DNA of 64,000 nt from the NCBI GenBank assembly GCA_020720045.1, contig DYPH01000013.1, positions 1 to 64,000 of the forward strand, written 5' to 3'. The notes below the pieces were generated by a model. That model was given only the letters and a program-made list of their open reading frames with translations, made no database searches and was not told the DNA's origin. Within the stretch, counting starts at the first letter, position 1. Each line of letters opens with the position of its first letter. This document shows positions 52,585 to 63,362 of this stretch, piece by piece. The position numbers and the translations under genes were made by a program. Source of the stretch: Sorangium cellulosum (GTDB lineage: Bacteria > Myxococcota_A > Polyangia > Polyangiales > Polyangiaceae).

Positions 52585-52655
52585 TTCGTTTGCGTCCCAA
52601 GCAATCGGCCCGAACGCGGGCTTTTTCCGGTCTCTTAGGAGGCCTTTAGGCACCC

Positions 52656-54101
52656 ATGGCTCTCGCAAAGACGGCCGCTTCCGGCGGCGCGACGATTCTC
52701 CCCGAGGTCCTCGCATTTGGCAGTTCGCTCGCCGACGACCTCCATCTTTTTCACGAAGACGTTGTCGGAAGTCTCGCCCACGTCGTGATGCTTGGACGCA
52801 CCGGGATCGTCCCGAGCGACACTGCTGTAACCTTGGGGCGCGCGTTGGTCGCCCTTGCCGAGGAGCACCGCGCTGGCACGCTGGCTCTGCCCGACGAAGA
52901 AGATGTCCACATGGCCATCGAGACGGTGCTCTTTGAGCGCCTTGGCGTCGCCTCCAAGATGCTGCACTCGGCGCGCTCCCGGAACGACCAGGTCGCGACG
53001 ATGGTCACCCTCCACGTCCGCGACCGCGCGCGGACCCTTGGCCTCCTGGCGACCGAGCTCGCGACGCTGCTCCTCGACCGTGCTGAGCAAGAAAAAAACG
53101 TCGTTCTGCCGAGTTATACCCATCGCCAGCGCGCCCAGCCAATCGCGCTCGGGTTCCTTTTTGGCGCATGGGCTTCGATGCTCCTGCGCGATGCTCAGGG
53201 GTACCTTGCCCTCGCGAACAGCCTGCGATCGCCCCTCGGCGCTGGCGCGATCGCCGGTAGCACGCTCCCCGTCGACCGCCCCCTGACGGCACGCCTCCTC
53301 GGCTTCCCGGGGCCGACCTGGAACGCCCTCGACACCGTCGGCGACCGCGACTTCGTCCTCGACTACCTCTACTCCGCAGCGAAATTCGGCATCCACGCGA
53401 GCCGAATCGCGACCGATTTCGTCGATTTTTCAACCAGTGAATTCCGCTTCTGCCTCCTCGACGGCGCCATCGCCTCCGGATCGTCGATGATGCCGCAGAA
53501 GAAGAACCCGGACGTCTTCGAGCTGATTCGCGGCAAAGCGGGCCCCGCCCTCGGAAACCTCGTTTCGCTCTTCACGACGATGAAGGGGCTGCCTTCAGGC
53601 TACAATCGAGATCAGCAAGAAGATCGGACTGTTCTCATCGAGGCTGGCCGCCGCGCCGAGAGCGTCTTCCGCATGCTGCTCCTCGCGATTCCGAAGGTCG
53701 TTTTCGACGCTGACCGCTGTGCCGCTGCCCTCGCAGAAGACTACACAACGGCGACCGACCTCGCCGAGGCGCTCGTGAAAAGCGGGATTCCCTTTCGCGA
53801 AGCTTACGGCATTGTAGGCCGCGTCGTCCTGCGAATGAAGGACGCAGGCATCCCCCTCGCGAAGGTTGAAGCCTCGTTGGTCGCCGACATCGATCCGCGA
53901 TTGACCAGCGACGTCCTTGGCGCCTGCAGCATCGACGGCTTCGCCGATAGGAAGCAGACGTTCGGCTCGACGGGGACCGCCCCGCTCGCCGCTCAGAGGG
54001 CCGACCTCCGTCAGGAAATTTCCAAGGTCGCAGGCCCCCTGGCTGCCATCCCGACTCTCGACCAGCTCCTCTCCACCCTCGCCGCCGAGCTTCCGCAATG
54101 A
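52656..54101 (+). CDS. argH: Argininosuccinate lyase
   Basis: A 481-aa fumarase-superfamily enzyme that splits argininosuccinate into arginine and fumarate. Signatures: EDVHMAIETVL, HSARSRNDQVATMV near residue 108, YTHRQRAQPI near 155 with the catalytic His, and the GSSMMPQKKNPDVFE loop near 278. It lies 71 bp after argR and overlaps argF by 4 bp. Confidence 0.95.
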   Translation: MALAKTAASGGATILPEVLAFGSSLADDLHLFHEDVVGSLAHVVMLGRTGIVPSDTAVTLGRALVALAEEHRAGTLALPDEEDVHMAIETVLFERLGVASKMLHSARSRNDQVATMVTLHVRDRARTLGLLATELATLLLDRAEQEKNVVLPSYTHRQRAQPIALGFLFGAWASMLLRDAQGYLALANSLRSPLGAGAIAGSTLPVDRPLTARLLGFPGPTWNALDTVGDRDFVLDYLYSAAKFGIHASRIATDFVDFSTSEFRFCLLDGAIASGSSMMPQKKNPDVFELIRGKAGPALGNLVSLFTTMKGLPSGYNRDQQEDRTVLIEAGRRAESVFRMLLLAIPKVVFDADRCAAALAEDYTTATDLAEALVKSGIPFREAYGIVGRVVLRMKDAGIPLAKVEASLVADIDPRLTSDVLGACSIDGFADRKQTFGSTGTAPLAAQRADLRQEISKVAGPLAAIPTLDQLLSTLAAELPQ

Positions 54102-55000
54102 TTCGTCATTTCCTCCGTCTTGCCGACCTGACTGCCACCGAGCATCAAACGCTCCGCACCCGCGCCAAGCTTCTCAAGAAGGAACGTGCGGCCGGTCTGC
54201 GCCACACGACGCTCGCCGGGAAGACGGTCGCTCTCGTGTTTGAAAAGTCGTCGACGCGGACGCGTGCCTCCTTCGAAGCGGGGATCAAGCAGCTGGGCGG
54301 CGACGTCCTCGTCCTCGACGCGCAAGGATCTCAGCTCGGCCGCGGGGAGCCCATCGAGGACACCGCCCGCGTCCTTTCAAGCTACGTCGACGCCATCATG
54401 CTGCGGACCTTCGGTGACGAACGCCTCGAAGCCTTTGCAAAATTCAGTCGCGTCCCGGTCATCAACGGCCTCTCCGACGGCGCCCATCCCGTGCAGCTCC
54501 TCGCCGACCTCCAGACCGTCGACGAGAACTTCGGCACCATCGACGTCCCGATGGCCTTCGTCGGCGACGGGTCGTCCAACATGGCCCGCTCCTTCGTCGA
54601 GGCTGCACGACTCTTCGGCTTCCTGCTGACGATCGCGTGTCCGGAAGGCTACGAGCCGCCCGCCGACGAGATCGCCGCTGCTGGCGGCAAGGTCCGGATC
54701 GTGCGCGACCCCCGCGAAGCCGTAAAGGGCGTTTCCGTTGTGAATACAGACGTATGGACGAGCATGGGCCAGGAGGCGGAGAGCAAGAAGCGCCTTGCGG
54801 CGTTTGCCGGGTTCACCGTCGACGGCTCGATGATGGCCCTCGCAGCGCCGGACGCGATCGTCCTTCACTGCCTGCCTGCCCACCGCGGCGAAGAAATCAG
54901 CGCCGAGGTTCTTGAGGGGGCGCAATCGCGGGTCTGGCAGCAGGCCGAAAACCGGATGCATGCCCAGAAGGCGCTCCTCGAGATCCTCCTCCCGACCTGA
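54098..55000 (+). CDS. argF: Ornithine carbamoyltransferase
   Basis: A 300-aa enzyme that makes citrulline from ornithine and carbamoyl phosphate. It has the carbamoyl-phosphate motif EKSSTRTRASFE near residue 49, DAIMLRTFGDERLEAFAKFSRVPVINGLSDGAHPVQLLAD, DVWTSMGQE, and the ornithine-loop HCLPAHRGEEIS near 257. The gene is just before carB, so the donor and the consumer are encoded together. Confidence 0.95.
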   Translation: MIRHFLRLADLTATEHQTLRTRAKLLKKERAAGLRHTTLAGKTVALVFEKSSTRTRASFEAGIKQLGGDVLVLDAQGSQLGRGEPIEDTARVLSSYVDAIMLRTFGDERLEAFAKFSRVPVINGLSDGAHPVQLLADLQTVDENFGTIDVPMAFVGDGSSNMARSFVEAARLFGFLLTIACPEGYEPPADEIAAAGGKVRIVRDPREAVKGVSVVNTDVWTSMGQEAESKKRLAAFAGFTVDGSMMALAAPDAIVLHCLPAHRGEEISAEVLEGAQSRVWQQAENRMHAQKALLEILLPT

Positions 55001-55042
55001 AGCATTCACTTTTGCAGGCAGGCCTGCTCTACGAGAACTCCC

Positions 55043-58000
55043 ATGCCGCGTGACGCAAATCTAAAGAAAATTCTTGTCCTTGGCTCTGGTCCGATCGTCA
55101 TCGGACAGGCTGCTGAGTTCGACTATTCGGGCACTCAGGCAGTGAAGGCTCTCCGGGAAGAGGGAATTGAGGTCGTCCTCTGGAACAGCAATCCAGCGAC
55201 GATCATGACCGACCCGACGTTCGCCGACCGCACCTACATCGAGCCGATGACGCCCGAGGTCGGTGAAGCGATTCTCGCCCGCGAGAAGCCGGACGCGATC
55301 CTCCCGACGATGGGCGGGCAGACGGCATTGAATCTTGCAAAAGCCCTCGCGGAGAGCGGCGCCTTGGAGCGCCACGGTGTTCGCCTTTTGGGGGCCAACT
55401 TGGAGGCGATCAATAAGGCGGAAGACCGCCTTCTCTTCAAGGCGGCAATGGCGAAGATCGGTATTCCGACGCCGAAGAGTGGCTTCGCAACAAACATCGA
55501 TGAAGCACTCGGTTTTTGCGAGGAGATCGGCTTCCCGGCGATCATTCGCCCGTCTTTCACCCTCGGGGGGACTGGCGGCGGCATCGCCTATAACCGGGAG
55601 GAATACGAAGAGATTTGCCGTGGTGGCCTCGATGCGAGCCCCACGTCGACCATCCTCGTCGAGCAGAGCGTGCTCGGGTGGAAAGAGTACGAACTCGAGG
55701 TCGTTCGGGACCGGAATGACAACGCAATTATCGTTTGTTCGATCGAGAATCTCGACCCGATGGGCGTTCACACCGGGGATTCGATCACCGTCGCCCCGGC
55801 CATGACGCTCACCGATCGCGAGTACCAGGTCCTCCGCGACTACTCGATTCGAATCCTTCGCGAGATCGGCGTCGATACCGGCGGATCGAACGTCCAATTC
55901 GGGGTGAACCCGGCCGACGGCGGTATCGTCGTGATCGAAATGAACCCGCGTGTTTCGCGCTCCTCGGCGCTCGCATCGAAGGCGACTGGCTATCCGATTG
56001 CGAAGATCGCGACGAAGCTCGCCATCGGCTACACGCTCGACGAACTCCCGAATGACATCACGCAGACGACGAAGGCGGCCTTCGAACCGGCCATCGACTA
56101 CGTCGTTACAAAAATTCCTCGTTTTGCCTTTGAAAAATTTCCCCATGCCGACCGCACGCTCACGACGATGATGCGAAGCGTGGGGGAGGTCATGGCGATC
56201 GGCCGTACCTTCCGTGAGAGCTTCCTGAAGGCGCTCCGCTCGATGGACCAGGGGGCTCTCCCCCTCGCGGCTCCTCCGCTCCCGGAGGACAAACAGGAGC
56301 GAAAGCGGGCCCTTGCCGACCTCATTCGCGTTCCGCGTCCCGATCGCGTAGCCGCCCTCTTCCAGGGCTTTCGCGAGGGGCTAACCGTGGAAGAGATCCA
56401 CGACCTTTCGAAGATCGATCCCTTCTTCCTCCACGAGATTCAGGCGATCGTGACGGAAGAGAATGCGATCTCTTCTGCCGGCTCTTTGTCGAAATTTGCC
56501 GATGCTCCGCTCGCAGCAGCGAAGCGAAATGGCTTCTCGGACGCCGACTTGGCTCGTCTGCTCGGGGCGAGCGAGGGGGATGTCCGGCGGAGGCGCCTCG
56601 CGGCCGGGATCGTGCCGACGATGAAGCGCGTCGACACGTGCGCCGGGGAATTTCCCGCATTTACCCCCTATTTGTACGGCACCTACGAGTCCGACGATGA
56701 GGCCCCGCCGACCGATCGCGAGAAGGTCATCGTCCTCGGCTCTGGTCCGATCCGCATCGGGCAGGGGATCGAGTTTGATTATTGCTGCGTGCATGCATCG
56801 TTCGCGCTCGCCGAAGCGGGCTTCGAGACGATCATGCTCAATTGCAATCCGGAGACGGTTTCGACCGATTACGACACCTCCGATCGCCTCTACTTCGAGC
56901 CGGTGACGCTCGAAGACGTACTGACGATCTGTCGGCGCGAGAAGCCGCTCGGGGTCATCGTTCAATTCGGTGGCCAGACGCCCCTCAAACTCGCAAAGGC
57001 GTTGGAGGCGGAGGGCGTTCCGATCCTCGGTACACCGCCCGACGCCATCGATCGCGCCGAAGACCGCGAGCGCTTCTCTGCCGTCGTCGAGAAGCTTGGT
57101 CTCCTTCAACCCCAGAACGGGCTCGCGCGCACCGAGGACGAAGCGCAGACGATCGCTGCGCGAATCGGTTTTCCGGTCGTCGTTCGCCCGAGCTACGTGC
57201 TCGGCGGGCGCGCAATGGAAGTGGTTGGAAGTGCAAAAGAACTTGCCCGCTACATGCGCGAAGCGGTCCACGTCTCGCCGGACCACCCGATCCTCATTGA
57301 TCGCTTCCTCGATCACGCCATCGAGGTCGACGTCGATGCCGTCGTCGATCGCACCGGTGCCGTGCAGGTTGCCGGCATTCTCGAGCACATCGAGGAGGCG
57401 GGCATTCACTCGGGGGATGCCGCCTGCGTGCTTCCGCCCCATTCGCTCGGGAGTGACGTCATTGAACGGATGAAGGATCAGGTGCTCGCCCTGGCCCGTG
57501 AACTCGGTGTCGTCGGATTGATCAACGTCCAGTTCGCGATTCAGGGGAAGAGCGTCTACCTCCTTGAGGTCAATCCTCGTGCTTCGCGAACGGTCCCCTT
57601 TGTGGCAAAGGCGACTGGCTTTCCGCTTGCCAAGGTGGCCGCGTTGGCGATGGCCGGAAAGACCTTTGAAGAGCTCGGTGCAATCGCCATCCTGCCCGAA
57701 GCTCCGCCCCATTTTGCGGTCAAGGAGAGCGTCTTCCCGTTCGCACGCTTCGACAAGACCGACGTCGTGCTTGGGCCGGAGATGCGCTCGACCGGCGAGG
57801 TGATGGGCATCGCGCGCGACGCGGAAACCGCCTTTTTGAAAGCACAAATCGGCGCCGGAGCACGCTTCCCGACGGCGGGAAATGTCCTTCTTTCCGTCGC
57901 TGACGACGACAAGCCGGGCGTTGTGGAGGTCGCGCGAAAGCTCGCCGTCCTCGGCTACAGCCTCTTCGGCACCGGCGGCACCGCCAGCTACCTCCGCGGG

Positions 58001-58333
58001 AAAGGCCTCGCCGTCGCTTCGGTCCCGAAGGCCGATGAGGGGCGCCCCCACGTCGTCGACCAGCTCCGTTCCGGTCGCTACGCCTTCGTCGTCAACACGC
58101 GGAGCCGCAGTGGTGCTTCCGACGGAACGGGGAGCTACGGCCTCCGTCGGGAGGCACTCGTACGTGGCGTCCCGTTTTTTACGACGGTGGAAGCAGCACG
58201 TATGTTGGCTGGAGGATTGACGAAAGCAGCAGCGGTCCGCGCAGGCGGCGAGCCGCTCGGCTTCTCGATTTCCCCTCTCCAAGAACTTCTCGGTATCTCC
58301 GCATCCATCGCGACGAAGGCAGGTGAGGCATGA
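55043..58333 (+). CDS. carB: Carbamoyl-phosphate synthase large subunit
   Basis: A 1096-aa enzyme with two homologous ATP-grasp halves. Each half opens with [22 protein letters not shown]-like sequence (residues about 9-30, and [20 protein letters not shown] near 562), and carries the ATP-grasp loop and NPRVSRSS or [10 protein letters not shown] metal-binding motifs. The C-terminal allosteric domain starts near 955 ([14 protein letters not shown]). It makes carbamoyl phosphate from ammonia, bicarbonate and two ATP. It precedes carA, the reverse of the common carAB order, and overlaps it by 4 bp. Confidence 0.96.
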   Translation: MPRDANLKKILVLGSGPIVIGQAAEFDYSGTQAVKALREEGIEVVLWNSNPATIMTDPTFADRTYIEPMTPEVGEAILAREKPDAILPTMGGQTALNLAKALAESGALERHGVRLLGANLEAINKAEDRLLFKAAMAKIGIPTPKSGFATNIDEALGFCEEIGFPAIIRPSFTLGGTGGGIAYNREEYEEICRGGLDASPTSTILVEQSVLGWKEYELEVVRDRNDNAIIVCSIENLDPMGVHTGDSITVAPAMTLTDREYQVLRDYSIRILREIGVDTGGSNVQFGVNPADGGIVVIEMNPRVSRSSALASKATGYPIAKIATKLAIGYTLDELPNDITQTTKAAFEPAIDYVVTKIPRFAFEKFPHADRTLTTMMRSVGEVMAIGRTFRESFLKALRSMDQGALPLAAPPLPEDKQERKRALADLIRVPRPDRVAALFQGFREGLTVEEIHDLSKIDPFFLHEIQAIVTEENAISSAGSLSKFADAPLAAAKRNGFSDADLARLLGASEGDVRRRRLAAGIVPTMKRVDTCAGEFPAFTPYLYGTYESDDEAPPTDREKVIVLGSGPIRIGQGIEFDYCCVHASFALAEAGFETIMLNCNPETVSTDYDTSDRLYFEPVTLEDVLTICRREKPLGVIVQFGGQTPLKLAKALEAEGVPILGTPPDAIDRAEDRERFSAVVEKLGLLQPQNGLARTEDEAQTIAARIGFPVVVRPSYVLGGRAMEVVGSAKELARYMREAVHVSPDHPILIDRFLDHAIEVDVDAVVDRTGAVQVAGILEHIEEAGIHSGDAACVLPPHSLGSDVIERMKDQVLALARELGVVGLINVQFAIQGKSVYLLEVNPRASRTVPFVAKATGFPLAKVAALAMAGKTFEELGAIAILPEAPPHFAVKESVFPFARFDKTDVVLGPEMRSTGEVMGIARDAETAFLKAQIGAGARFPTAGNVLLSVADDDKPGVVEVARKLAVLGYSLFGTGGTASYLRGKGLAVASVPKADEGRPHVVDQLRSGRYAFVVNTRSRSGASDGTGSYGLRREALVRGVPFFTTVEAARMLAGGLTKAAAVRAGGEPLGFSISPLQELLGISASIATKAGEA

Positions 58334-59442
58334 AGGCGCGTCTCGTTCTCGAAACCGGCTTCACCCTTGAGGGGGAGGCGTTCGGCGCAACCTCCGTGGG
58401 GATCGGCGAGGTCGTGTTCAACACGGCCCCCTTCGGCTACCAGGAAATTCTCACCGATCCCTCCTACGCCGGGCAGATCGTGACGATGGCGGCGGTCCAG
58501 ATGGGGAACGTCGGCACGAACGCCGTCGACGCCGAAAGTGGTCAGCCCCAGGCCGTTGGAATGGTCGTTCGTACCTTGGGGAACTCCTCGAATTTCCGAG
58601 CAGAATCCTCGCTGAGCGACTACCTGGCTGCTGCCGGCGTCCCTGGGATCTCCGGCGTCGACACCCGAAAGTTGGTGCTCCAACTACGCACCCACGGGAG
58701 CTGTCGCGCGGTCCTTGCGACCGACGGAACGTCGGAGGCGGCGTGCCTCGATCTCGCCCGAAACGCGCCATCGATGGAAGGGCTCGACCTGGCGTCGAAG
58801 CTCAGCACCAAGGCGACTTATCGGTGGTCGCGCTCTTCCTTTGACGTCACGACGGGGCAACGAAGAGCTCCGAAAGAGCAACGTTTTCATGTGGTTGCCG
58901 TCGACTACGGCCTCAAGCACGCGATGCTTGAGTATCTCGTCGACGAGGGGTGCGCGGTGACGGTTGTCCCCGCGTCGACGTCCGCCACCGACATTCTCGC
59001 GTTGAATCCGGACGGGATTTTTCTCACCAACGGCCCCGGTGATCCGGCGGCGGTAGTCGGCGCGCGCGAGACGGTTGCGGCGCTCCTTGGCCAAAAGCCG
59101 ATCTTTGGCATTTGTTTGGGGCACCAAATCCTGGCCCTTGCCGCCGGTGGACGGACCTACAAGATGAAGTTCGGCCACCGGGGCGCGAACCAGCCTGTGC
59201 TCGATGCGACTACCGGGCGCGTGGAAATTACCTCGCAGAACCATGGCTTTGCCGTCGACCCGGTCTCCCTGCCGGCGGGCGTGCGTGTATCCCACACGAA
59301 TCTCAACGACGGCACCGTCGAGGGGCTTGAGTTGCCGGACGCACGGGCATTTTCTGTCCAGCATCACCCGGAGGCATCGCCGGGCCCCCACGACGCTCGC
59401 CACCTTTTCGGAAGGTTCGCGGGGCTGCTCGCTCGCGCCTAG
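58330..59442 (+). CDS. carA: Carbamoyl-phosphate synthase small subunit
   Basis: A 370-aa glutamine amidotransferase subunit supplying ammonia to CarB. The N-terminal domain ([40 protein letters not shown]) precedes a class I amidotransferase domain: [20 protein letters not shown], the nucleophile Cys in [13 protein letters not shown], and the His-x-Glu HHPEASPGP at the end. It closes the arginine operon; its last 4 bp overlap the convergent GGR gene. Confidence 0.95.
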   Translation: MKARLVLETGFTLEGEAFGATSVGIGEVVFNTAPFGYQEILTDPSYAGQIVTMAAVQMGNVGTNAVDAESGQPQAVGMVVRTLGNSSNFRAESSLSDYLAAAGVPGISGVDTRKLVLQLRTHGSCRAVLATDGTSEAACLDLARNAPSMEGLDLASKLSTKATYRWSRSSFDVTTGQRRAPKEQRFHVVAVDYGLKHAMLEYLVDEGCAVTVVPASTSATDILALNPDGIFLTNGPGDPAAVVGARETVAALLGQKPIFGICLGHQILALAAGGRTYKMKFGHRGANQPVLDATTGRVEITSQNHGFAVDPVSLPAGVRVSHTNLNDGTVEGLELPDARAFSVQHHPEASPGPHDARHLFGRFAGLLARA

Positions 59443-60644
59443 CGGCGGCGTAGCTTGTATTCTGCAGCGGCCGCAGCCCCTCGAAGGAGGGCGGCTGCGG
59501 TCGCTGCGTATTCAAGGGGGAGTCCCGCGAAGTGGCGCGTCGCGGCATCAAGGAGCGTCGGGTCGGCGAGGAGGAGCGCCTCAACGGCATCTCGGGAGCG
59601 TCCGAAAAAGGGGGCGAGACCACCCGTACGGAGGCGAAGGTCGCGGCCGAGGCGCGAATGTGCAAAATGCATCGACCACCGCGCCGGTGACTGGCGTCCT
59701 GCTAGGAATTTCCCGGCGTCGAAGCCGCTTTCGAGCGCCTGTGCGATACCCTCTCCGGTGACCGGATCGATGCCGGCCGCTTCGCCGATCAGCAGCCTCC
59801 GAGCGGATGAAATGGTTGTGCCGGGGAGCCAACCGCGCTCGGCGAAGCGTTTTCGTTTCTTGGAAAGCGGACGCGCCCCAAGGCGTAGGAGGCGTTCTTC
59901 CAGGAGGGGGCCCGGATCGCGAACGCCGGCCTCGTCGCAGCCGTCCCACCGAACGACGTAGACGCCGCGACAGACGGCGGGGGCGCCGTCAACGAGGGTC
60001 GGGAAGTCCCAGGCGTAGCCGTGGTAGCGACGGTCCTCGACGTCGAAGTGGAGTTCGTCGCGAGGCCTGTCGTAGGGGGTCGGTTCCGTGTCGCATTCGA
60101 CGACCTGCGCGTAGGGGAGGCCGCGCCCAAGGCCGAGGCTTTTCCGGACGGTACTCCCGACGCCGTCGGCGCCGACGACGGTACGGAACTCCAGCGATTT
60201 CTCTAGCCCGGCGCGATCGGTGAAGGTTGCACGGATGTACTCTGCACGTTCTTCAAGGGCCAGAAGCGAGCATCCTTCCTCGATGCGAATGCCGCGTCGC
60301 TGGGCACATTCAGCGAGCGCCCCGTCGAAGGCTTCGCGACGCACGACGCGCCCAATCGTCCCGCCCGGCCAATTGCGTGCAGGTTCCACCCGTCGAAACC
60401 CAAATCGCCCTTGCAGCGACGCCGCGCTCACCGGGACAGCGGGGACGTCGGGCATCGCTCCGAGCGCGAAGAGAATCGCCTCACCCCGCCCCCCGAGGCC
60501 GCCGGCGCACGGTTTTTCTCTCGGATAGCGCGCGCGTTCGTAGACGACGATCGCACGCGGGTCTCCGCCGGCCGCGACGTAAGAAAGGGCACAGGAAAGA
60601 CCGGCGGGCCCACCGCCGATCACCGCGATCTCCGGGGTCTTCAA
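59439..60644 (-). CDS. FAD-dependent oxidoreductase, geranylgeranyl-reductase family
   Basis: A 401-aa flavoprotein. It starts [17 protein letters not shown] for FAD, then [11 protein letters not shown] near residue 40, [18 protein letters not shown] near 150, and [24 protein letters not shown] near 278, all standard for geranylgeranyl reductases and related lipid-saturating enzymes. It might reduce isoprenoid side chains, but halogenases and hydroxylases of the same superfamily cannot be excluded. It follows the TM2 gene by 10 bp. Three copies of the dispersed word lie within it (59456, 59661, 60236). Confidence 0.85.
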   Translation of the reverse strand: MKTPEIAVIGGGPAGLSCALSYVAAGGDPRAIVVYERARYPREKPCAGGLGGRGEAILFALGAMPDVPAVPVSAASLQGRFGFRRVEPARNWPGGTIGRVVRREAFDGALAECAQRRGIRIEEGCSLLALEERAEYIRATFTDRAGLEKSLEFRTVVGADGVGSTVRKSLGLGRGLPYAQVVECDTEPTPYDRPRDELHFDVEDRRYHGYAWDFPTLVDGAPAVCRGVYVVRWDGCDEAGVRDPGPLLEERLLRLGARPLSKKRKRFAERGWLPGTTISSARRLLIGEAAGIDPVTGEGIAQALESGFDAGKFLAGRQSPARWSMHFAHSRLGRDLRLRTGGLAPFFGRSRDAVEALLLADPTLLDAATRHFAGLPLEYAATAAALLRGAAAAAEYKLRRR

Positions 60645-60654
60645 GCCGCTTCCG

Positions 60655-61047
60655 TCACTCGCGCAGGGGGCGCCCTTCGGAGTCGGTTACCTTCCCGGCA
60701 AACATGAGGATCGCATCGACCATCGGCCAAATGCCGCAGGTGAGCCACCCAAAGAGAAACTGGCAGACGCCAAGCCCGATGTGGCCGGTGTAGAATCGGC
60801 CGACGCCAAACAGGCCGAAAAAAATCTGGAGAAGTCCAGCAACGACTCGAGATTTATCGGAAAATGGGATCCCGGTGACGGGGTCGATTCCCCAGGGCGT
60901 CTGCCCCATTGTCGCGAGCGGAAGGCCGGGAGCGCCGAAGGGCGGGGGCGCTCCAAAGCCGCCCGGTGGCTGCATTTGCTGGGGAGGGGCGTAAGGCGAC
61001 GGAGGGGGAGGAGGGCCGTAGCCTCCAGGCGGGTAGCCGTTGTTCAT
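60655..61047 (-). CDS. TM2-domain membrane protein with Pro/Gly-rich N-terminus
   Basis: A 130-aa protein. Residues 1-45 are Pro/Gly/Tyr-rich and probably disordered; residues about 65-115 form the TM2 domain, two helices with VAGLLQIFFGLFGVGRFYTG and GLGVCQFLFGWLTCGIWPMVDAILM. The domain is widespread; its function is unknown. The ATG at 61047 starts the Pro-rich part and follows GAAGA. Confidence 0.88.
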   Translation of the reverse strand: MNNGYPPGGYGPPPPPSPYAPPQQMQPPGGFGAPPPFGAPGLPLATMGQTPWGIDPVTGIPFSDKSRVVAGLLQIFFGLFGVGRFYTGHIGLGVCQFLFGWLTCGIWPMVDAILMFAGKVTDSEGRPLRE

Positions 61048-61346
61048 CGATTCTTCACGATGCGGCGTCGCGCATCGGTGCTCCGGTCGGTCGAGACCTC
61101 TCGACGCGGAATCGAGCTTACTCGCAACGGTCGGGCGCGGCGATCGCAAACTCCGCCTTGCGAGCGCTCGGCGCAGCTTCCTTCGGGACGGTACAGGCTT
61201 GTAGCATCGGCGAAGATGCCGATAGATTCAGAAAAGATGGGAGAGGGTGTGCCCCCAATTCGTTGAGGCGGATCGGTCGGCACGGCGTCGAGCACAGAGC
61301 AGCGTGGCTCATGGTCGGCGCGACGAGGGACGGCGGGGGGGCGAAA

Positions 61347-63362
61347 ATGATGGCGATGAACGACTCCGATGGACGCGGGCGGGAATGGGAAGTGGCGGCG
61401 CAAGCGCTTGTTCGCCTGCTGCCAAGGCTCGAACGTGGCGACCTGACCGCCGGCGGACTCCTCTACATTTTGCATCGCGTCGGGTGGGTCGCGAACGTTG
61501 CTACCGAAGCGTCGGAGGACGGCTGGACGACCGAGCGTCTTGCAAATGCCGACATCGAAGCGCTGCGCTCAGTTCTGTCGTTTCATGCCGCTCGCGAGCG
61601 CAACCATCCGGGGGAGTTGGAGCGTTTGATTCAAGACGGTCGACTCCGCGCGGTACTTACGCGCCTTGACGAACTTCAGACGCGGGTGAGTCCCCACGAA
61701 CCGACTCATGCTGTACGAACGAGCTTTACCCATCCCATTGAAGTGGGGTGGATCGCGCAGCTACGTGGGCGAATTGGTCTCACATTTGCGCCGGGAAAGA
61801 AGACGGCGAAGTCGGCAAGAGCGACGGCAAACTCGCCGCCCGGTCCGCCGTGGAGTCGTGACCTTCAGGCCGATCTTCTTGAACTCGTTGGGACGCACAA
61901 GGCCCACGTGCTCGTCTGCCTCCTTCAGGATGCCGAGTTCGAAGAACTCCAAATTCCTGATTATTTTGAGGCGTGCCGCAAGTATGGGCTCGTCGTCGAG
62001 CGGCTCGCGATCCCAGATGGTTCGATTCCATCAAGCCTCTCCGAGGTCGCATCACTCATTGCTCGCATCGTGCGTAGGGCAAACGATGGAGAAACCGTCG
62101 TAATCCATTGCCGCGGTGGCCTTGGCCGGGCCGGAACGATTGGTGCGTGTGCGCTTATTGCGCTCGGGAAGACCCCAGACGAAGCGCTCGATGCGGTCCG
62201 TGAGGCGCGTGGTGCTCATGCTCCGGAGAATGAGGAACAGCGGGCGTTTGTTCGCGCGTTTTCGCAATGGATGAGTGTCCAACGGCCGACGTTGGACGGC
62301 TTCATCACCGCCGCTCGAAACGTGTCTTCGGTACAACCGAAGGCGAGCGTCCCTGGCCCTGTCCCGCGCCCATCCGCGATGGTGATCGCCCTCCCGACGG
62401 CGATGGCACCCGCCCTCGCCGATGGCATTCGCGGCGCGGTGCTCGGCGCCGCCGTGGGCGACGCCATGGGGGCACCGACGGAGTTTCTGCGCACGATGGA
62501 GGAGATTCATACGGCCTTCGGACCGCAGGGCATCGAGCGGTATGTCACTTATCGCGAGGCGGATGGGAAGCGGTTCGCTGCGTATACCGACGATACGCAA
62601 ATGGCTGAAATCGTTCTCCGAGTGCTCGTCGAGGCCCGTCGGGCGTCTTTCGACCTTGAGCGGACAATGCAGCGTATCGCGGACGGGTTTGTTGGGTGGG
62701 CGAAGAATCCGCAAGGGGGTCACCGCGCACCGGGAAACGCATGCCTCGCCGGCTGCCGGAACTTGGAGAAGGGGGTCCACTGGTCGCAGGCGGGCGGCGC
62801 AACGGCAGGCGGATGCGGCTCGGTCATGCGCGCCTACCCGTTTGGACTCGTCTTCCACGATGACATCGCCCGGGCGGAAGAGTGGTCGGTTGCCCACTCC
62901 CAGCTTACCCACCGCGACCCAGTGGCGCTTGCTGCCTGCGCTGCGATGGCTGTCGGAACCGCGCACGCACTCGCCAAGCGTGAACCCCGCTATGTTGTGA
63001 CCGAAATGGCCGCGGCGGCGGGCCGCTACAGCGTGGCGACGGCGAAGATGCTGCTCGACGCCATGAAAGACGTTGAAGACGGCCAGGCACCGGCGGTGAC
63101 GCTCACGCGCCTCGAAGGTTGGGCCGCCCACGAGTGCATTGCAGCCGCTGCCTACATCTTCCTCCGACACCCCGACGACCCTCGAGGAGCCATTCTGGAA
63201 GGGGCTAATACCATTGGTGATTCAGACAGCATTGCGACGTGCGCGGCGGCGCTTGTCGGGGCGAGAGCCGGTGCGAAAAAATTGCCCCCCTCGTGGGTCT
63301 CGGAGCTTGAGCGTTCAGACGAGCTTGCGGCGCTCGCCGAGCAAGCGATAAATGGTCGCTGA
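61347..63362 (+). CDS. DUF6508-like / dual-specificity phosphatase / ADP-ribosylglycohydrolase fusion
   Basis: A 671-aa cytoplasmic protein with three parts. Residues about 10-115 resemble DUF6508 (LLPRLERGDLTAGGLLYILHRVGWV; LANADIEALRSVL). Residues about 135-305 are a CDKN3-like phosphatase with IGLTFAPGK, a general-acid loop and the P-loop HCRGGLGRAG (Cys255, Arg261). Residues about 360-671 are an ADP-ribosylglycohydrolase with RGAVLGAAVGDAMGAPTEF, the metal-site YTDDTQM, GGCGSVMRAYP and GDSDSIATC. It could remove both phosphate and ADP-ribose from a common target. The ATG at 61347 follows a G-run at a normal distance. It overlaps the next gene by 1 bp. Confidence 0.9.
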   Translation: MMAMNDSDGRGREWEVAAQALVRLLPRLERGDLTAGGLLYILHRVGWVANVATEASEDGWTTERLANADIEALRSVLSFHAARERNHPGELERLIQDGRLRAVLTRLDELQTRVSPHEPTHAVRTSFTHPIEVGWIAQLRGRIGLTFAPGKKTAKSARATANSPPGPPWSRDLQADLLELVGTHKAHVLVCLLQDAEFEELQIPDYFEACRKYGLVVERLAIPDGSIPSSLSEVASLIARIVRRANDGETVVIHCRGGLGRAGTIGACALIALGKTPDEALDAVREARGAHAPENEEQRAFVRAFSQWMSVQRPTLDGFITAARNVSSVQPKASVPGPVPRPSAMVIALPTAMAPALADGIRGAVLGAAVGDAMGAPTEFLRTMEEIHTAFGPQGIERYVTYREADGKRFAAYTDDTQMAEIVLRVLVEARRASFDLERTMQRIADGFVGWAKNPQGGHRAPGNACLAGCRNLEKGVHWSQAGGATAGGCGSVMRAYPFGLVFHDDIARAEEWSVAHSQLTHRDPVALAACAAMAVGTAHALAKREPRYVVTEMAAAAGRYSVATAKMLLDAMKDVEDGQAPAVTLTRLEGWAAHECIAAAAYIFLRHPDDPRGAILEGANTIGDSDSIATCAAALVGARAGAKKLPPSWVSELERSDELAALAEQAINGR

